64,000 bases of DNA from NCBI RefSeq assembly GCF_017161405.1, contig NZ_CP071051.1:1798001-1862000 (forward strand), given 5' to 3'. This DNA is from Leucobacter sp. CX169 (GTDB taxonomy: Bacteria > Actinomycetota > Actinomycetes > Actinomycetales > Microbacteriaceae). The position numbers and the translations under genes are program-made. Position 1 is the first letter of the stretch; each line of letters starts with the position of its first letter. This document shows, piece by piece, positions 30,224-40,164 of the stretch. A model generated the notes under the pieces. That model saw only the letters and a program-made list of their open reading frames with translations, had not been told where the DNA came from and searched no databases.

Positions 30224-31039
30224 CTAGACCGCGACCGGTGCTTTGATGCCGGGGTGGTGCTCATACCCGATGACTGAAATATCGTCGAGGGTGTAGTCGA
30301 AGATCGAGTCGCGCGGCGCAAGCTCAAGCCTCGGGTAAGCGTACGGCTCGCGAGACAGCTGCCGCTCCACCTGCTCGACATGGTTGTCGTACACGTGGCA
30401 GTCACCGCCGGTCCAAATGAACTCGCCGACCTCAAGCCCGGTCTGCGCCGCGACCATGTGAGTGAGCAGCGCGTACGAGGCAATGTTGAACGGGACGCCG
30501 AGGAACATGTCCGCCGAGCGCTGATACAGCTGGCAGGAAAGCTTGCCGTCGGCGACGTAGAACTGGAAGAACGCGTGGCACGGGGCCAACGCCATCTTCG
30601 ACAGCTCAGACACGTTCCAGGCCGAAACGATCAGGCGTCGCGAGTCCGGGTTGTGCGTGATCTCGTCGATGACCTGCGAGATCTGGTCGATGTGTGCACC
30701 GTCGGGCGTCGGCCACGAGCGCCACTGCACCCCGTATACGGGACCCAGGTCGCCCTGCTCGTTTGCCCACTCGTCCCAGATCGTCACGCCGTGTTCGCGC
30801 AGGAACTCGACGTTGCTCTCGCCGCGCAGGAACCAGAGCAGTTCGACCGCGATCGACTTCATGTGCACCCGCTTGGTCGTAATGAGCGGGAACGAATCGG
30901 CCAGGTTAAAACGAATCTGTCGGCCGAACAGGCTGCGCGTTCCCGTGCCCGTGCGGTCGGACTTCGGCGTACCCGTTTCCAGCACCTCCCGGAGGAGATC
31001 CTCGTACGGGGTGGCGATCGGTTGCTGCGCGCTGGTCAT
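30224..31039 (-). CDS. thyA: Thymidylate synthase ThyA
   Basis: ThyA methylates dUMP to dTMP using methylenetetrahydrofolate. The 271-residue product has [25 protein letters not shown] in two adjacent segments, [15 protein letters not shown], the catalytic Cys in [13 protein letters not shown], and [20 protein letters not shown]. The ATG at 31039 is chosen because the family sequence begins there. It precedes folA as in many bacteria. The permease gene upstream is closed by a strong terminator, so thyA starts its own transcript. Confidence 0.97.
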   Translation of the reverse strand: MTSAQQPIATPYEDLLREVLETGTPKSDRTGTGTRSLFGRQIRFNLADSFPLITTKRVHMKSIAVELLWFLRGESNVEFLREHGVTIWDEWANEQGDLGPVYGVQWRSWPTPDGAHIDQISQVIDEITHNPDSRRLIVSAWNVSELSKMALAPCHAFFQFYVADGKLSCQLYQRSADMFLGVPFNIASYALLTHMVAAQTGLEVGEFIWTGGDCHVYDNHVEQVERQLSREPYAYPRLELAPRDSIFDYTLDDISVIGYEHHPGIKAPVAV

Positions 31040-31081
31040 GGTGTCCAATCTACCGGGCCCAAGTTTCTTTGCTGGGGAAAA

Positions 31082-31121
31082 CGCGGCGGCCGGGTGAGAC
31101 ATTCCCCACCCGTCCGCCGCG
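31082..31121 (-). terminator. Terminator of the APC permease gene
   Basis: A hairpin pairs CGCGGCGG and CACCCG-type arms: 31082-31096 with 31107-31121, with one opposed mismatch and a 10-base loop. On the minus strand it is followed by TTTT. It separates the permease from thyA. Confidence 0.75.
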
Positions 31122-31137
31122 CGTTTCTGCGGATCGA

Positions 31138-32745
31138 CTACTCCGCGATATCGAACTCCACCGCGTCCGCCGAGCGAACCACCTGGCTGTCATCGCCGGT
31201 GCGCAGGATCTGGCCACGGAAGAATGCGGGGCGCACCCGCGACTGCCAGATCATGATGATCGCGCCGATCAGTAGGACGCTGACGCCCAGCACGAACACG
31301 AGGCCGATGCCGCCGATGTTCGAGCCCGAGCCGAAGTCGGGCTTGGTGCTGTCGATCATCGTCTGCACGAACACGACGAGCAGCAAGAGTCCGCCGAGAC
31401 CCGGCAGCACGATCTTGCTGAAGCCCTGCCAGATGCCCTCGCGGAACGCCGTCTTGCGGAAGTACCACGCACTCGAGAGCGCCGTGAGGCCGTAGTAGAA
31501 GCACACCATGATGCCGAGCGAGGTAATGGTGTCCCAGAGCACGTTGTAGCTAACGAAGCGCATGATCGCGTAGAACAGCGCCGCCACGATCGTCGACGCC
31601 AACAGCGCGACGTAGGGCGACTTGTACTTCGGGTGGATCTTCTTCAGCGCCTGCGGCATGGCACCGTAGTGCGCCATCGCGAGCAGGGTGCGGGCGGGCG
31701 AGATAGCGGTCGAGTTGATCGATGCCATCGCGCTGACCAGCACCCCCAGGAACAGGAAGATCGCCATCGGCCCCATCACGGGGTGCGCGATCGCGGCGAA
31801 GACGTTCTCCTGGATCGCGCTGTTGCTCAGGCCCGTGGGGCCGTCGCCGACGCCCGAGAACGCGACGGTCGCGGTCGCGGTGCCCGCGTACAGGACGACG
31901 AGCATGACCACGAGGATCATCGCGGCCTTGCTCGCGGTCGACATGCGGCCCTTCGACGGCTTCGTCTCCTCACCCATCGTGAGTACGGTGTCCCAGCCCC
32001 AGTACACGAAGATCGAGACGGCGATGCCGGCGGCGAATGCGCTAAAGCTGTCAACCTCGAGCGGGTTGAACCACGATAGCTGCGGAGTCAGCGCCTCAGT
32101 ATTTGCTGGGTTTGCCGCGCCCACGAACATCGCGATGATGAACCAGATCAGGACGGCGAGCTGGAAGAAGACGGTGACGTACTGGAAGATCTTCGTCGAG
32201 GTCATGCCGCGGTACGAGATGAAGGCTGCGAGCGCCAGGAATCCGAGGCAGACCGCGATATTCAGGAAGATGTTGCCGTCCTCGCCCGACACCAGGGTGT
32301 GGAAGTTGGGATCACCAATCACCTCGCCGATCGATTGGAACAGGAACTCGACGGCGATACCCGCCAAGTTCGACAGCACGAGCACGGTCGCGGCGATCAG
32401 GCCCCAGCCGGCCATCCAGCCGACCCACGGGCCAAATGCGCGGGTGCCCCAGGTGAACGAGGTGCCCGAATCGGGCATCGCATCGTTCAGCGCACGGTAG
32501 CCGAACGCCACAAGCAGCATCGGGACAAAACCGACGAGGAAGATCGCGGGCGTCTGTACCCCGACCTCGCTCGCGGCAGGGCCGATCGCCGAGGTCAGCG
32601 TGTACGCCGGCGCACAGACGGAGAGGCCAACCACAATGGCGCCCAGTACCCCGATCGTGCCGCCGGGAAGACCCTTGCGGCTCATTCCGGTCATCGAGTC
32701 GAGCGCCCGCGTGGGAGGGCTATCGGCCTTCGGCTGTTGAGACAT
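31138..32745 (-). CDS. APC-family amino-acid permease
   Basis: The 535-residue protein has about 12 membrane segments of the amino acid-polyamine-organocation family and imports or exchanges an amino acid or amine with cations. Visible signatures are [48 protein letters not shown] over adjacent positions, [17 protein letters not shown], and [20 protein letters not shown]. The ATG at 32745 is chosen because family sequence starts soon after; only a weak ribosome site is present. Two overlapping hairpins precede the start. It is placed between the TPR gene and thyA, where many relatives have no gene. Confidence 0.88.
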   Translation of the reverse strand: MSQQPKADSPPTRALDSMTGMSRKGLPGGTIGVLGAIVVGLSVCAPAYTLTSAIGPAASEVGVQTPAIFLVGFVPMLLVAFGYRALNDAMPDSGTSFTWGTRAFGPWVGWMAGWGLIAATVLVLSNLAGIAVEFLFQSIGEVIGDPNFHTLVSGEDGNIFLNIAVCLGFLALAAFISYRGMTSTKIFQYVTVFFQLAVLIWFIIAMFVGAANPANTEALTPQLSWFNPLEVDSFSAFAAGIAVSIFVYWGWDTVLTMGEETKPSKGRMSTASKAAMILVVMLVVLYAGTATATVAFSGVGDGPTGLSNSAIQENVFAAIAHPVMGPMAIFLFLGVLVSAMASINSTAISPARTLLAMAHYGAMPQALKKIHPKYKSPYVALLASTIVAALFYAIMRFVSYNVLWDTITSLGIMVCFYYGLTALSSAWYFRKTAFREGIWQGFSKIVLPGLGGLLLLVVFVQTMIDSTKPDFGSGSNIGGIGLVFVLGVSVLLIGAIIMIWQSRVRPAFFRGQILRTGDDSQVVRSADAVEFDIAE

Positions 32746-32765
32746 CGTGATACACACGTCACTTT

Positions 32766-32817
32766 CCGGCGCCGAGTGAGCGCCATCTCGCCGGTGCCGA
32801 CCATCGTGGGGGGCACC
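32766..32817 (-). promoter_or_regulatory. Hairpin-rich leader of the APC permease
   Basis: Immediately upstream of the permease start, CCGGCG (32766) can pair with CGCCGG (about 32789), enclosing a second arm pair GGCGC/GCGCC, while GGTGCC (32793) can pair with GGCACC (32812). The arms overlap in part, so alternative folds are possible. No known riboswitch class was recognised. Confidence 0.3.
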
Positions 32818-32903
32818 TGAACTCTGATCGCGGACTTCCGCGGGGGCTGGCGCCAACAATGGCGAAACCAACGCCTGATTGTAGATCCACTTCAGATGAA
32901 TTG

Positions 32904-33380
32904 CTAATCGGAAGTAGAGAGTCCACCACCAGGCTGACGTTCCAGCGAGATTGCGCGACGAATCGCTGCACGGGCACGTGTGCGGTCCCCACACGCGTCG
33001 TACACAATACCGAGCCGCATCCAGGCCTCCCACGAGTCAGGATCCGCCTCGGCGGCCTCGCGGTAGCGTGGGAACGCGGCGTCGGCCTGCCCTCGAACGG
33101 GCCGCCCGGACGGCAGCGTATCCACCTCTTCTTCGGGCAGTCGACCGGCGCTTTCGAGTCGGTCCATGAGTCGGGTTGCCCCACGGCCGAAGGCCAGCTC
33201 GCGCCAGAGCGCCCAGCCTCCGATCAGTGGCAGCACAATGAGCGCGACCCCCATCGCGATCGCAATTGGGGTACCCGAGGCAAAGAGCGCGAAGGCGCGC
33301 GTGAGGGCAAAGCCGAAATAGATGACGAGCAGCGCGCTCATCACGGCGACCATCGTGATCGCCCGGGCCCTGCGGCTCAT
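32904..33380 (-). CDS. Small membrane protein with TPR-like tail
   Basis: The 158-residue product begins with two membrane segments (ITMVAVMSALLVIYFGFALT and AIAMGVALIVLPLIGGWALW). A cytoplasmic or external tail of about 70 residues contains one tetratricopeptide-like unit (FPRYREAAEADPDSWEAWMRLGIVYDACGDRTRARAAIRRAI). Actinobacterial homologues sit next to dapB, as here, where the starts overlap by ATGA with dapB. The function is unknown; the constant link to dapB suggests a role in cell-wall biosynthesis. Confidence 0.75.
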   Translation of the reverse strand: MSRRARAITMVAVMSALLVIYFGFALTRAFALFASGTPIAIAMGVALIVLPLIGGWALWRELAFGRGATRLMDRLESAGRLPEEEVDTLPSGRPVRGQADAAFPRYREAAEADPDSWEAWMRLGIVYDACGDRTRARAAIRRAISLERQPGGGLSTSD

Positions 33381-34210
33381 GCGCGCGCCCCAAAGTACCC
33401 GTCGAGGCCGAGGACCCGATCAAGTCCGACCGTCATCCCGGGAATCGTGCCCGCCGCCTGCAGGGCGGCGCGGATCCCGGGCCGGTACGCCTCATCCGAC
33501 TGCGTGTCGTGGGTGATCGTGAGCACCTCACCGGGGCCACCGAAACGCACCTCCTGCTTCGCGAGCACGCCCGCGAGGCGAAGGCTGTGCACGGGGATTC
33601 CCGCGACGAGCTCGCCGCGCGCTTCCTGGTCGGCGAACGGGGCATCAATCGCCCGGCCCTGGCGCTCCCCCGCAATCAGCTCCGCGGTGCGCACCGCAGT
33701 GCCCGAGGGCGAGTCGACCTTGCCCGGGTGGTGCGCCTCGATGATCTCGACGGCGTCGAAGTGCGGCGCTGCGATACGCGCGAGCACGGTTCCGAGCACC
33801 GAGCCGAGCGAGAAGTTCGGGACGACGAGCACGCTAGCGGGTCCGCCGCCTCGCCGCGTGGCCGAAGCGACAGACGTTTCCAGCTCCGCCAGGCGCTCAG
33901 CAGACCAGCCGCTCGTGCCGACGATGACGCTCTGGCCATTCCCGAGCGCGCGGGCGACGATCGCCGGCGACTGCTCGGGGTGCGTCACGTCGATCAAGAT
34001 GTCGGCCTCGGCGCCCTCGGCTGGCTGGGACGCGCGGCCGAGGCGGGCCACTAGCTCGAAGCCCGGCGTCGCTTCCACGACCGCGCAGACGAGCGCGCCG
34101 AGGCGGCCCGAGGCGCCGGCCACGGCGACGGTCTGTGTCGATCCGGGTTCCGTGTGTCCGGCCGAGACCGGTTGGACAATGGCTGCGGGGGCAGAGTGCT
34201 TCGCGTTCAC
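33377..34210 (-). CDS. dapB: 4-hydroxy-tetrahydrodipicolinate reductase DapB
   Basis: DapB reduces the DapA product with NAD(P)H in the lysine/DAP pathway. The 277-residue product has the nucleotide motif VAVAGASGRLGALV, DVTHPEQSPAIVA, GTSGWSAERL, and the catalytic His-His-Lys motif EIIEAHHPGKVDSPSGTA. The GTG at 34210 gives an N-terminal extension of about 22 residues before the Rossmann strand, and the ribosome site is weak, so the true start could differ. The stop overlaps the following TPR gene. Confidence 0.95.
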   Translation of the reverse strand: MNAKHSAPAAIVQPVSAGHTEPGSTQTVAVAGASGRLGALVCAVVEATPGFELVARLGRASQPAEGAEADILIDVTHPEQSPAIVARALGNGQSVIVGTSGWSAERLAELETSVASATRRGGGPASVLVVPNFSLGSVLGTVLARIAAPHFDAVEIIEAHHPGKVDSPSGTAVRTAELIAGERQGRAIDAPFADQEARGELVAGIPVHSLRLAGVLAKQEVRFGGPGEVLTITHDTQSDEAYRPGIRAALQAAGTIPGMTVGLDRVLGLDGYFGARA

Positions 34211-34260
34211 CTGCTCAGGGTATCGCGGTCGCAGAATACTGCGTCTGGGAAGGGGCGGAG

Positions 34261-35748
34261 TTACCCGCGCGCCGCGTCGACGCCGAGTGCTGGCTCGGGC
34301 AGCCCGAAGTCGCGCCGAAGCGCATCTCGAGCCGCGTACCAACCCGCGAGACCGTGCACCCCAGGGCCGGGGGCAACCGACGCCGAGGCGAGGTAGAGCC
34401 CCGGGACCGGGGTGCGCCAGGGGGCAGGCCCGGCCGAGGGACGTGCGAGCAGTTGCGGCAGGGTGATGGCGCCCGCGCCAATGTCACCACCGAGATAGTT
34501 GGCGTTGTACTGCGAGAACTCGAGCGCGCTCGTCGTGCGGATCGCCACGATGCGGTCGCGGAACCCCGGCGCGAAACGTTCGATCTGCCGGATCACAGCC
34601 GCAGACTCGTCCCCCGCCCACCCCGTGGGCACATGGGTATAGCTCCAAATCGCGACGCGACCAGCGCGGTTTCGTGCCGTGTCCCACGCGTCCGGCTGGG
34701 CGAGCAGCACGAACGGCGATTCGCTCCGCTTGCCGCGTGTGACGTCACGTTCGCTCGCGGCAATCTCTGCCCGCGTCCCGCCCAGGTGCACGGTCGGCGA
34801 GAGCGCCACGCGCTCGTCCCGCCACGGAATGGGTCCGTCCAGCTCGAAGTCGACCTTGCACGCCCCGGGCCCCGGGCGCACACGGGCGAGCCGCCGTCGA
34901 TAGGACGACGGCAGCTGACGACGCCCGATAGCGGCGAGTCCGCGCGCAGATGTGTCGCAGATCACCGTCCCAAATTCCCCGTAGGCCCGCAGCTCGGCTA
35001 GGTCGCCGATCGTCGTGTCGGTGACGATCGAGCCCCCGTGCGCGAGCAGGTCAGCGGTCATCGCATCCGCGATCGACTGGGAACCACCGATCGGCACTGG
35101 CCAGCCACGTGCGTGCGCGTGCGTGGCGAGCACAAGCCCCACGCCCGCCGCCGCAAGAGAGGGAAGGCGCGTCATGCCGTGCGCGAACGCGCCCGCCAAG
35201 AGTGCTGGCGCCGCGTCGCCCCGAAATCGAGCGTTCCAGAGCCCGGTGCCCTGCTCGAGTGCCCGAAGACCAACGGCGAACGCGGTGAATGGTGAGTCTG
35301 GGACGCGCAGCATCCCGCCGCCCATTGCGAACTCCTGGACCTGATCGACTCGGCGTACGAGCGGCGCGAGCAACGACCGGAAGGCGCCACCATCGCGGCC
35401 CAGCTCATCCGCGGTCCGCGCAAGCGAACGATACGCGATCGCGGCCTCCCCGGCGCCGCTCCCCGCTCCTGCGTCGAGTGGATGCGCGTACGACGCTTCG
35501 GGAACCGCGAACTCTATCCTGCGCTCGAGCTCGAATCTGCGAAAAAACTCGGACGCCAGCGCCATCGGGTGGATCGCGGAACAGAGGTCGTGGCGAAGGC
35601 CGGGCGCGACCGGCTCCCCGGTCCGCATGCCGCCGCCGACATGCGGGGCGGACTCGAACACCGTGACCGGGACCCCGGCTCGAGCAAGCGTGATTGCGGC
35701 GGCTAGCCCGTTCGGGCCGGAACCCACAATCGCCGCCCCCTGGTTCAC
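34261..35748 (-). CDS. FAD-dependent NAD(P)/FAD oxidoreductase, CrtI/phytoene desaturase-like
   Basis: The 495-residue product is in COG1233. It opens with the dinucleotide motif AAIVGSGPNGLAAAITLARAG and the second glutamate-bearing loop VTVFESAPHVGGGMRT. The C-terminus has the FAD-binding signature GLYLASASVAPGPGVHGLAGWYAARDAL over two segments. It also has PIGGSQSIADAMTADL. Related proteins desaturate carotenoids or handle retinol- or aryl-type substrates. No other carotenoid gene is near. The start overlaps the M16 stop codon by 4 bases. The substrate is unknown. Confidence 0.8.
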   Translation of the reverse strand: MNQGAAIVGSGPNGLAAAITLARAGVPVTVFESAPHVGGGMRTGEPVAPGLRHDLCSAIHPMALASEFFRRFELERRIEFAVPEASYAHPLDAGAGSGAGEAAIAYRSLARTADELGRDGGAFRSLLAPLVRRVDQVQEFAMGGGMLRVPDSPFTAFAVGLRALEQGTGLWNARFRGDAAPALLAGAFAHGMTRLPSLAAAGVGLVLATHAHARGWPVPIGGSQSIADAMTADLLAHGGSIVTDTTIGDLAELRAYGEFGTVICDTSARGLAAIGRRQLPSSYRRRLARVRPGPGACKVDFELDGPIPWRDERVALSPTVHLGGTRAEIAASERDVTRGKRSESPFVLLAQPDAWDTARNRAGRVAIWSYTHVPTGWAGDESAAVIRQIERFAPGFRDRIVAIRTTSALEFSQYNANYLGGDIGAGAITLPQLLARPSAGPAPWRTPVPGLYLASASVAPGPGVHGLAGWYAARDALRRDFGLPEPALGVDAARG

Positions 35749-37220
35749 GCGGGCGCGCCGCCGGTCACTCGCGCGGAACCGGCCAGATCCTGCGCAGCCT
35801 CCGCAGCAACGAGTGCGGTCGCCGGGCTCGGACGGCTCGCGGGATCGTGCCGCGGCTCGCTTGCCTGCAGGCCCGACCGTGATACCTCGCCGACGGCGAC
35901 CACCGTCAGCGGTCGTTCTGCCAGGAACTGCGCGACCTCGACGATGTCGTCGCGGGTGACCGCAGCGAATCGAGCGAGCGTCGCGTCGAGGTCCATCAGC
36001 TCCCCCGTGCCGAGTTCGGCGCGCGCGAGCCGACCCATGCGCGTATCGGAGTCTTCGAGGGCTAGGGCAGAAGAGCCGGCGATCTGGCCAAGCGCGCGCT
36101 GCTGCTCTTCGGCGGTGATCCCGTGGCGCGCCATCTTCGCGAGTTCCGCGATCGAGAGGTCCACCACTTCGAGCGCCTTCTGCGGGGCGCAGGCGGCATA
36201 CATTCCGAACAGACCGCCGTCCGAGTAGCTGGCGCCGAATGAGTAGGCCGTATACGCCAGGCCTCGCTTCTCGCGGATCTCCTGGAAGAGGCGGCTTGCC
36301 ATCCCCCCGCCCAGCACGGAGTTCATCACGCCGAAGGCGAAGCGCCGATCATCGCCACCAATAAAGCCGCGCGAGCCGATCATGAGGTTCACCTGCTCGC
36401 TCGGACGCTCGACCACGTCAATGACGCGCACGTCGGCCGGGTCACTCGTCGTATCGACTCGGGCGCGGCGCGGCGCGGGTGCCGAGAGCGCGTCTGGGTG
36501 CCAGCGGGGCTCGTTCGAGGCGGCGAGGGCGTCGAGCACCTGGGCGACGAGGCGATCGTGGTCGACCGCCCCCGCCACCGTGACCACCAGCGTCGACGGC
36601 AGGTACCGGTCCCGGTAGTGGCGATCGACATCGTCACGACGCGCGGCACGAATCATCTCGGGCAGGCCACCGATCGGGCGCCCCAGCGGGTGATCGCCCA
36701 GCACTGCCTCGAAGAAGCGCTCGTTCGCGACGTCAGAGAGGTCGTCTGAGGCCATGGCGAGCTCTTCGAGGATGACCTCGCGCTCATTCTCAAACTCGTC
36801 GGCATCAATCACGGACGAGGTCACCATGTCCGCAAGGACGGTGACCGCAAGGTCGACGTCTGCGTCGCGCACCTTCGCGTAATAGCAGGTGTATTCCTTG
36901 GCCGTAAGGGCATTGTGCTCAGCCCCGATGCCGTCGAAGCTCGTCGCGATTTCGTACGCGCTCCGCGCGGGAGTGCCCTTGAAGAGGAGGTGTTCGAGGA
37001 AGTGGGTCGACCCCAGGCTGCCCGGCGCGTCCCCGCGCTCGGCCTGCTCATCGCGCGAGCCGACGCCGACCCAGAAACCGATGCTCGCGCTGCGGGCACC
37101 GGGAACGCGCTCGGTCAGGATCCGGAGCCCGCTCGGGTGCACCGTGCGGCGCATGAAACCGCCGCCCAACTCGGCCGAGAGTTCGGGACAATCAAGAGGC
37201 AGCGCGGTGACATCAGACAT
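35745..37220 (-). CDS. M16-family zinc metallopeptidase (PqqL/pitrilysin-like)
   Basis: The 491-residue product carries the inverted zinc motif HxxEH in STHFLEHLLFKGTP and the downstream Glu in VILEELAMASDD. Two M16 halves are visible, with RGLAYTAYSFGASYSDGGLF in the second. In Actinobacteria and Firmicutes this gene normally lies directly downstream of pnp and is thought to process small peptides in the cytoplasm. Here a DUF222-HNH gene and an aldo/keto reductase separate them. TAGGCT, containing the HNH stop codon, lies 6 bases before the ATG, so it may have its own leaderless mRNA. Confidence 0.9.
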   Translation of the reverse strand: MSDVTALPLDCPELSAELGGGFMRRTVHPSGLRILTERVPGARSASIGFWVGVGSRDEQAERGDAPGSLGSTHFLEHLLFKGTPARSAYEIATSFDGIGAEHNALTAKEYTCYYAKVRDADVDLAVTVLADMVTSSVIDADEFENEREVILEELAMASDDLSDVANERFFEAVLGDHPLGRPIGGLPEMIRAARRDDVDRHYRDRYLPSTLVVTVAGAVDHDRLVAQVLDALAASNEPRWHPDALSAPAPRRARVDTTSDPADVRVIDVVERPSEQVNLMIGSRGFIGGDDRRFAFGVMNSVLGGGMASRLFQEIREKRGLAYTAYSFGASYSDGGLFGMYAACAPQKALEVVDLSIAELAKMARHGITAEEQQRALGQIAGSSALALEDSDTRMGRLARAELGTGELMDLDATLARFAAVTRDDIVEVAQFLAERPLTVVAVGEVSRSGLQASEPRHDPASRPSPATALVAAEAAQDLAGSARVTGGAPA

Positions 37221-37229
37221 GGCTCCAGC

Positions 37230-38714
37230 CTATGCCCAGCGCCGGCGAACTTCCGGGCCGCAAGTCGTGGAGGCCGCCACGGCGTCCGTCACGCCGGTCT
37301 GCGCTCGCAGGGCGCCGTCTGGCCGGTCGGTGTACTCCGCCCCGCTCGGGCTCGTCCAGACGAACACCCCGCCCGCGTCCTGCCGGACCCGCCACTGGAT
37401 CTGATGCGCGAGGTCCGGGTGCTTGAGCAGGTGGTGTTTAGGGCACAGGTGTCCCAAGTTCGATACTGCAGTCGGCCCACCCGCCGCCCACTCGATCGTA
37501 TGGTCGATCTCGCACGATCGTGTCGGGATTACGCAGCCCGGAAACCTGCAGTGCTGGTCGCGAGTCCGCAAGACTCGTTTCATCGCCTCGGTCGGCTGCC
37601 GCCGATCGGTCGAGAGAACCTGCCCGTCGGAATCGATCGTGATGGCGTCCCAGCCGGGCGCGACCGCGGCAAGCTGGCGGGCCGTGGTCGAATCGATCGG
37701 GCCGTAGCCTTCGAGCGTGGCAGTTCCGCCCACCGGGAAGATGATCGAGATACTTGCGCGGATATGAGGCGCAACCCGCTGCGCCGTCGTTGTCCCCTCG
37801 GCGTTGCCCAGCACCCCGGTCAGCAGCAATTCAGCAAACACATCGGCACGATAGGTGCCGAGAGCGCGCTCCTCGCGGGCACGAGCCGCTCGCGGCCCCG
37901 TCGGAGGCGCAAGCGTGAGGCCGATCGCTTCCGCAACCGTCGGACTGCTGAACGCGACAGACTCCGGAATGGGCGCCGCAGCCCCGGCCCACGCCGCTTC
38001 CTCGATCGCGACCTCACGCCTCAGGGCTTTCGCAATGTTCTGCACTCGGTCGCGGATGCCGTACGCCAGTGGTGCGGGAAGAATCGCGCCGAGCTCGGCC
38101 ATGCCGTCGGGAAGCTCGCGCACCCAGACGCAACGCTGGGACGCAGCGATCGCGTGGCGCTCGTCGAGGCCGCGGGGCTGGAGTTCTTGCACGATCTGCG
38201 TCGCCCCTGCGCGGAGGCGTCCCGCCGAGACCTGCACCGCCATCTCGAGGCAACGCGCTTCGTAGGTCTCGCGCAGCCGGTGGTCTACGCTCGAGCCCTC
38301 CGCTACGACGACCCTTGCGTGCTGGAACGTGATCGTACCCTCCTCGACCGCAGCAATCACGGCCGGGTACGCGGAGACGAGGGTGTGCGCTTCGGCCATC
38401 TGCCCCAGCACCGTTCGTTCGCTGATGCCCATCGCGGCGGCGCATTCTGCGGCGCGCGAGTGCAAGGTCAGGCTGATCTCTGCATCAGAACTGCTATTTA
38501 CGATGGCATGCTCTTGGAGCAACGCAAACGCGCGAGCCCGCTCAGCCTCCGCCAGCGCACACCGCCGTGATGCCGCGATGACGGCGTCCCGCAGCGTCCC
38601 GACCTCGCGCGCCTTGCGCGACCCAATCTCAGTCGGCTCGAAACGCACCCGTGACGGCCGACGCCGCGGCGCGGCCTCGTGAGTCTGTTCGTCATCTCGG
38701 GGCGTGAGTTCCAT
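37230..38714 (-). CDS. DUF222/HNH endonuclease-domain protein
   Basis: The 494-residue product has a DUF222 region (about residues 55-330; LHSRAAECAAAMGISERTV, GLDERHAIAASQRCVWV) and a C-terminal HNH nuclease motif with CRFPGC, CEIDHTIEWAAGGPTAVSNLGHLC in two parts and PKHHLLKH. This family is abundant and multicopy in Microbacteriaceae and other Actinobacteria; its role is unknown and some copies are likely mobile or selfish. The ATG at 38714 is chosen over an upstream start. It interrupts the usual pnp-M16 adjacency. Confidence 0.88.
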   Translation of the reverse strand: MELTPRDDEQTHEAAPRRRPSRVRFEPTEIGSRKAREVGTLRDAVIAASRRCALAEAERARAFALLQEHAIVNSSSDAEISLTLHSRAAECAAAMGISERTVLGQMAEAHTLVSAYPAVIAAVEEGTITFQHARVVVAEGSSVDHRLRETYEARCLEMAVQVSAGRLRAGATQIVQELQPRGLDERHAIAASQRCVWVRELPDGMAELGAILPAPLAYGIRDRVQNIAKALRREVAIEEAAWAGAAAPIPESVAFSSPTVAEAIGLTLAPPTGPRAARAREERALGTYRADVFAELLLTGVLGNAEGTTTAQRVAPHIRASISIIFPVGGTATLEGYGPIDSTTARQLAAVAPGWDAITIDSDGQVLSTDRRQPTEAMKRVLRTRDQHCRFPGCVIPTRSCEIDHTIEWAAGGPTAVSNLGHLCPKHHLLKHPDLAHQIQWRVRQDAGGVFVWTSPSGAEYTDRPDGALRAQTGVTDAVAASTTCGPEVRRRWA

Positions 38715-38878
38715 ACCCGCAGTACATACTGAACCACCGACAAAACAGGCCCGAAAACGGCCAGTTCGGAATGCGCCGAGAATCTTCTCGGAACTCAACA
38801 AAATAGACGCCAGAGCTTGATTGAGGACCCTACAACTCCGAACCGACCCAGCTGGGGCACGGCGACAACGCGAACGAC

Positions 38879-40009
38879 CTAGTCGACCTGGCGGTTCAGC
38901 TCTCGATTGCGGCGTCGTTCAGGCGCGCTCACGCGGTCGAGATCGGCGATCTCCTCAGGGTCGAGCAGCAGGGTCGTCGCGGCCGCCAACTCGTCGACAT
39001 GCACGAGCGAATCGGCGCTCACGACGGGGGCAACGACGCCAGGGCGGGCCAGCAGCCACGCGAGCGCGATGCGGGCGGTGGACACTCCGCGTTGCGCGGA
39101 GATGCGATCGAGCACGGAGAGCACGCGGAGGCCGCGCCGGTTGAGATACTGTCCCGCGCGGGCACGCCGGGCATTGCCAATCCCATCTGCGCGGCGACGA
39201 TACGCGCCGCCGAGAAAACCGTGTGCCAGAGCGTAGTGGGGCAGCACGCCAAGCCCCTGCGAGCCCGCCGCGAGGGAGATGTCTGCCTCGTATTCCTCGC
39301 GGTGCATCAAGTTGTAGTGCTCTTGAATCGTTTCGAAGCGGGGCAGGCCCATCGCCGAGAGCACCCTCGCCTCGACCAGTCGGGCGCCCGAGAAGTTGGA
39401 GGCGCCGAGCACTCGCACCTTGCCCGCCTGGATCAGCTCATGCGCGGCAGCCAGCGAGTCCTCGAGCGGCACTGCCCGATCCTCGATGTGGAAGTAGAGC
39501 ACGTCCACGTGATCCGTGCCCAGGCGCTCGAGCGAGGCGTCGACGGCACCGTGAATGGCCGCGCGGCCCAGTCCGGGGAACTCGCTCCCCCGACCCACCT
39601 TGGTGGCGAGGGTGACGCGGTCTCGGGCGCGGCGGGCGCGCATCCAATTGCCGATCATCGTCTCGGACATCCCGGCGGCGTAGTTATCGGCAGTGTCGAT
39701 GAACTCTCCGCCGACGTCGACGTAGTGGTCAAGCACCGCGACGCTCGTAGGGCGATCCATCGTCCACCCGAACACGCTCGTCCCGAGCGCCACGGGAGGG
39801 ATCACGATATCGGAGTGACCGATGCGACGACGGGGAACATCGGCCAGACTTCCGGGACGCACCTCTACCGGGCGCGTCACGGCGGGAACCCCGGGCGCGT
39901 GCCTCCCGGACGCTTCGTGACGAGACGCCACCTGAGTCGCACGCCGTAACGACAGCGCGAGCTCGTTCAGCCGCTCGCCATTGGTTCCCACAAAGCCGCC
40001 TTCCGTCAC
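38879..40009 (-). CDS. Aldo/keto reductase
   Basis: The product is a member of the AKR superfamily, probably the group of actinobacterial NADPH oxidoreductases near fucose dehydrogenases. The catalytic Asp and Tyr are in EFIDTADNYAAGMSETMIG, the Lys in RVTLATKVGRG and the His in VDVLYFHIEDR. GVLPHYALAHGFLGGAYRR is the cofactor loop region. The GTG at 40009 has AAGG upstream, but the family sequence begins only near residue 60 (RRRIGHSDIVIPPVALGTS); GTG at 39880 would give a more typical 333-residue enzyme. The substrate is unknown. Confidence 0.82.
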   Translation of the reverse strand: MTEGGFVGTNGERLNELALSLRRATQVASRHEASGRHAPGVPAVTRPVEVRPGSLADVPRRRIGHSDIVIPPVALGTSVFGWTMDRPTSVAVLDHYVDVGGEFIDTADNYAAGMSETMIGNWMRARRARDRVTLATKVGRGSEFPGLGRAAIHGAVDASLERLGTDHVDVLYFHIEDRAVPLEDSLAAAHELIQAGKVRVLGASNFSGARLVEARVLSAMGLPRFETIQEHYNLMHREEYEADISLAAGSQGLGVLPHYALAHGFLGGAYRRRADGIGNARRARAGQYLNRRGLRVLSVLDRISAQRGVSTARIALAWLLARPGVVAPVVSADSLVHVDELAAATTLLLDPEEIADLDRVSAPERRRNRELNRQVD

Positions 40010-40114
40010 CAGGCCTTGCTTTCGAGCATAGGACCGCGAACGCCGAGCGCCTGCGGGCTCGCCGAAAACGTTACCAAGCCGCTCCCGTATCGACCGCAGA
40101 ACGGCCCAGACAGC

Positions 40115-40150
40115 AAAACGGGCCCCGTGCGTGTCGCACGGAGCCCGTTT
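40115..40150 (-). terminator. Terminator of pnp
   Basis: AAACGGGCcCCGTGCG (40115-40130) pairs with CGCACGGaGCCCGTTT (40135-40150) around a short loop, beginning 14 bases after the pnp stop. It gives a stable stem with terminal A/U-rich ends typical of a rho-independent terminator. Confidence 0.85.
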
Positions 40151-40164
40151 CAGTTGCGCGAGAG

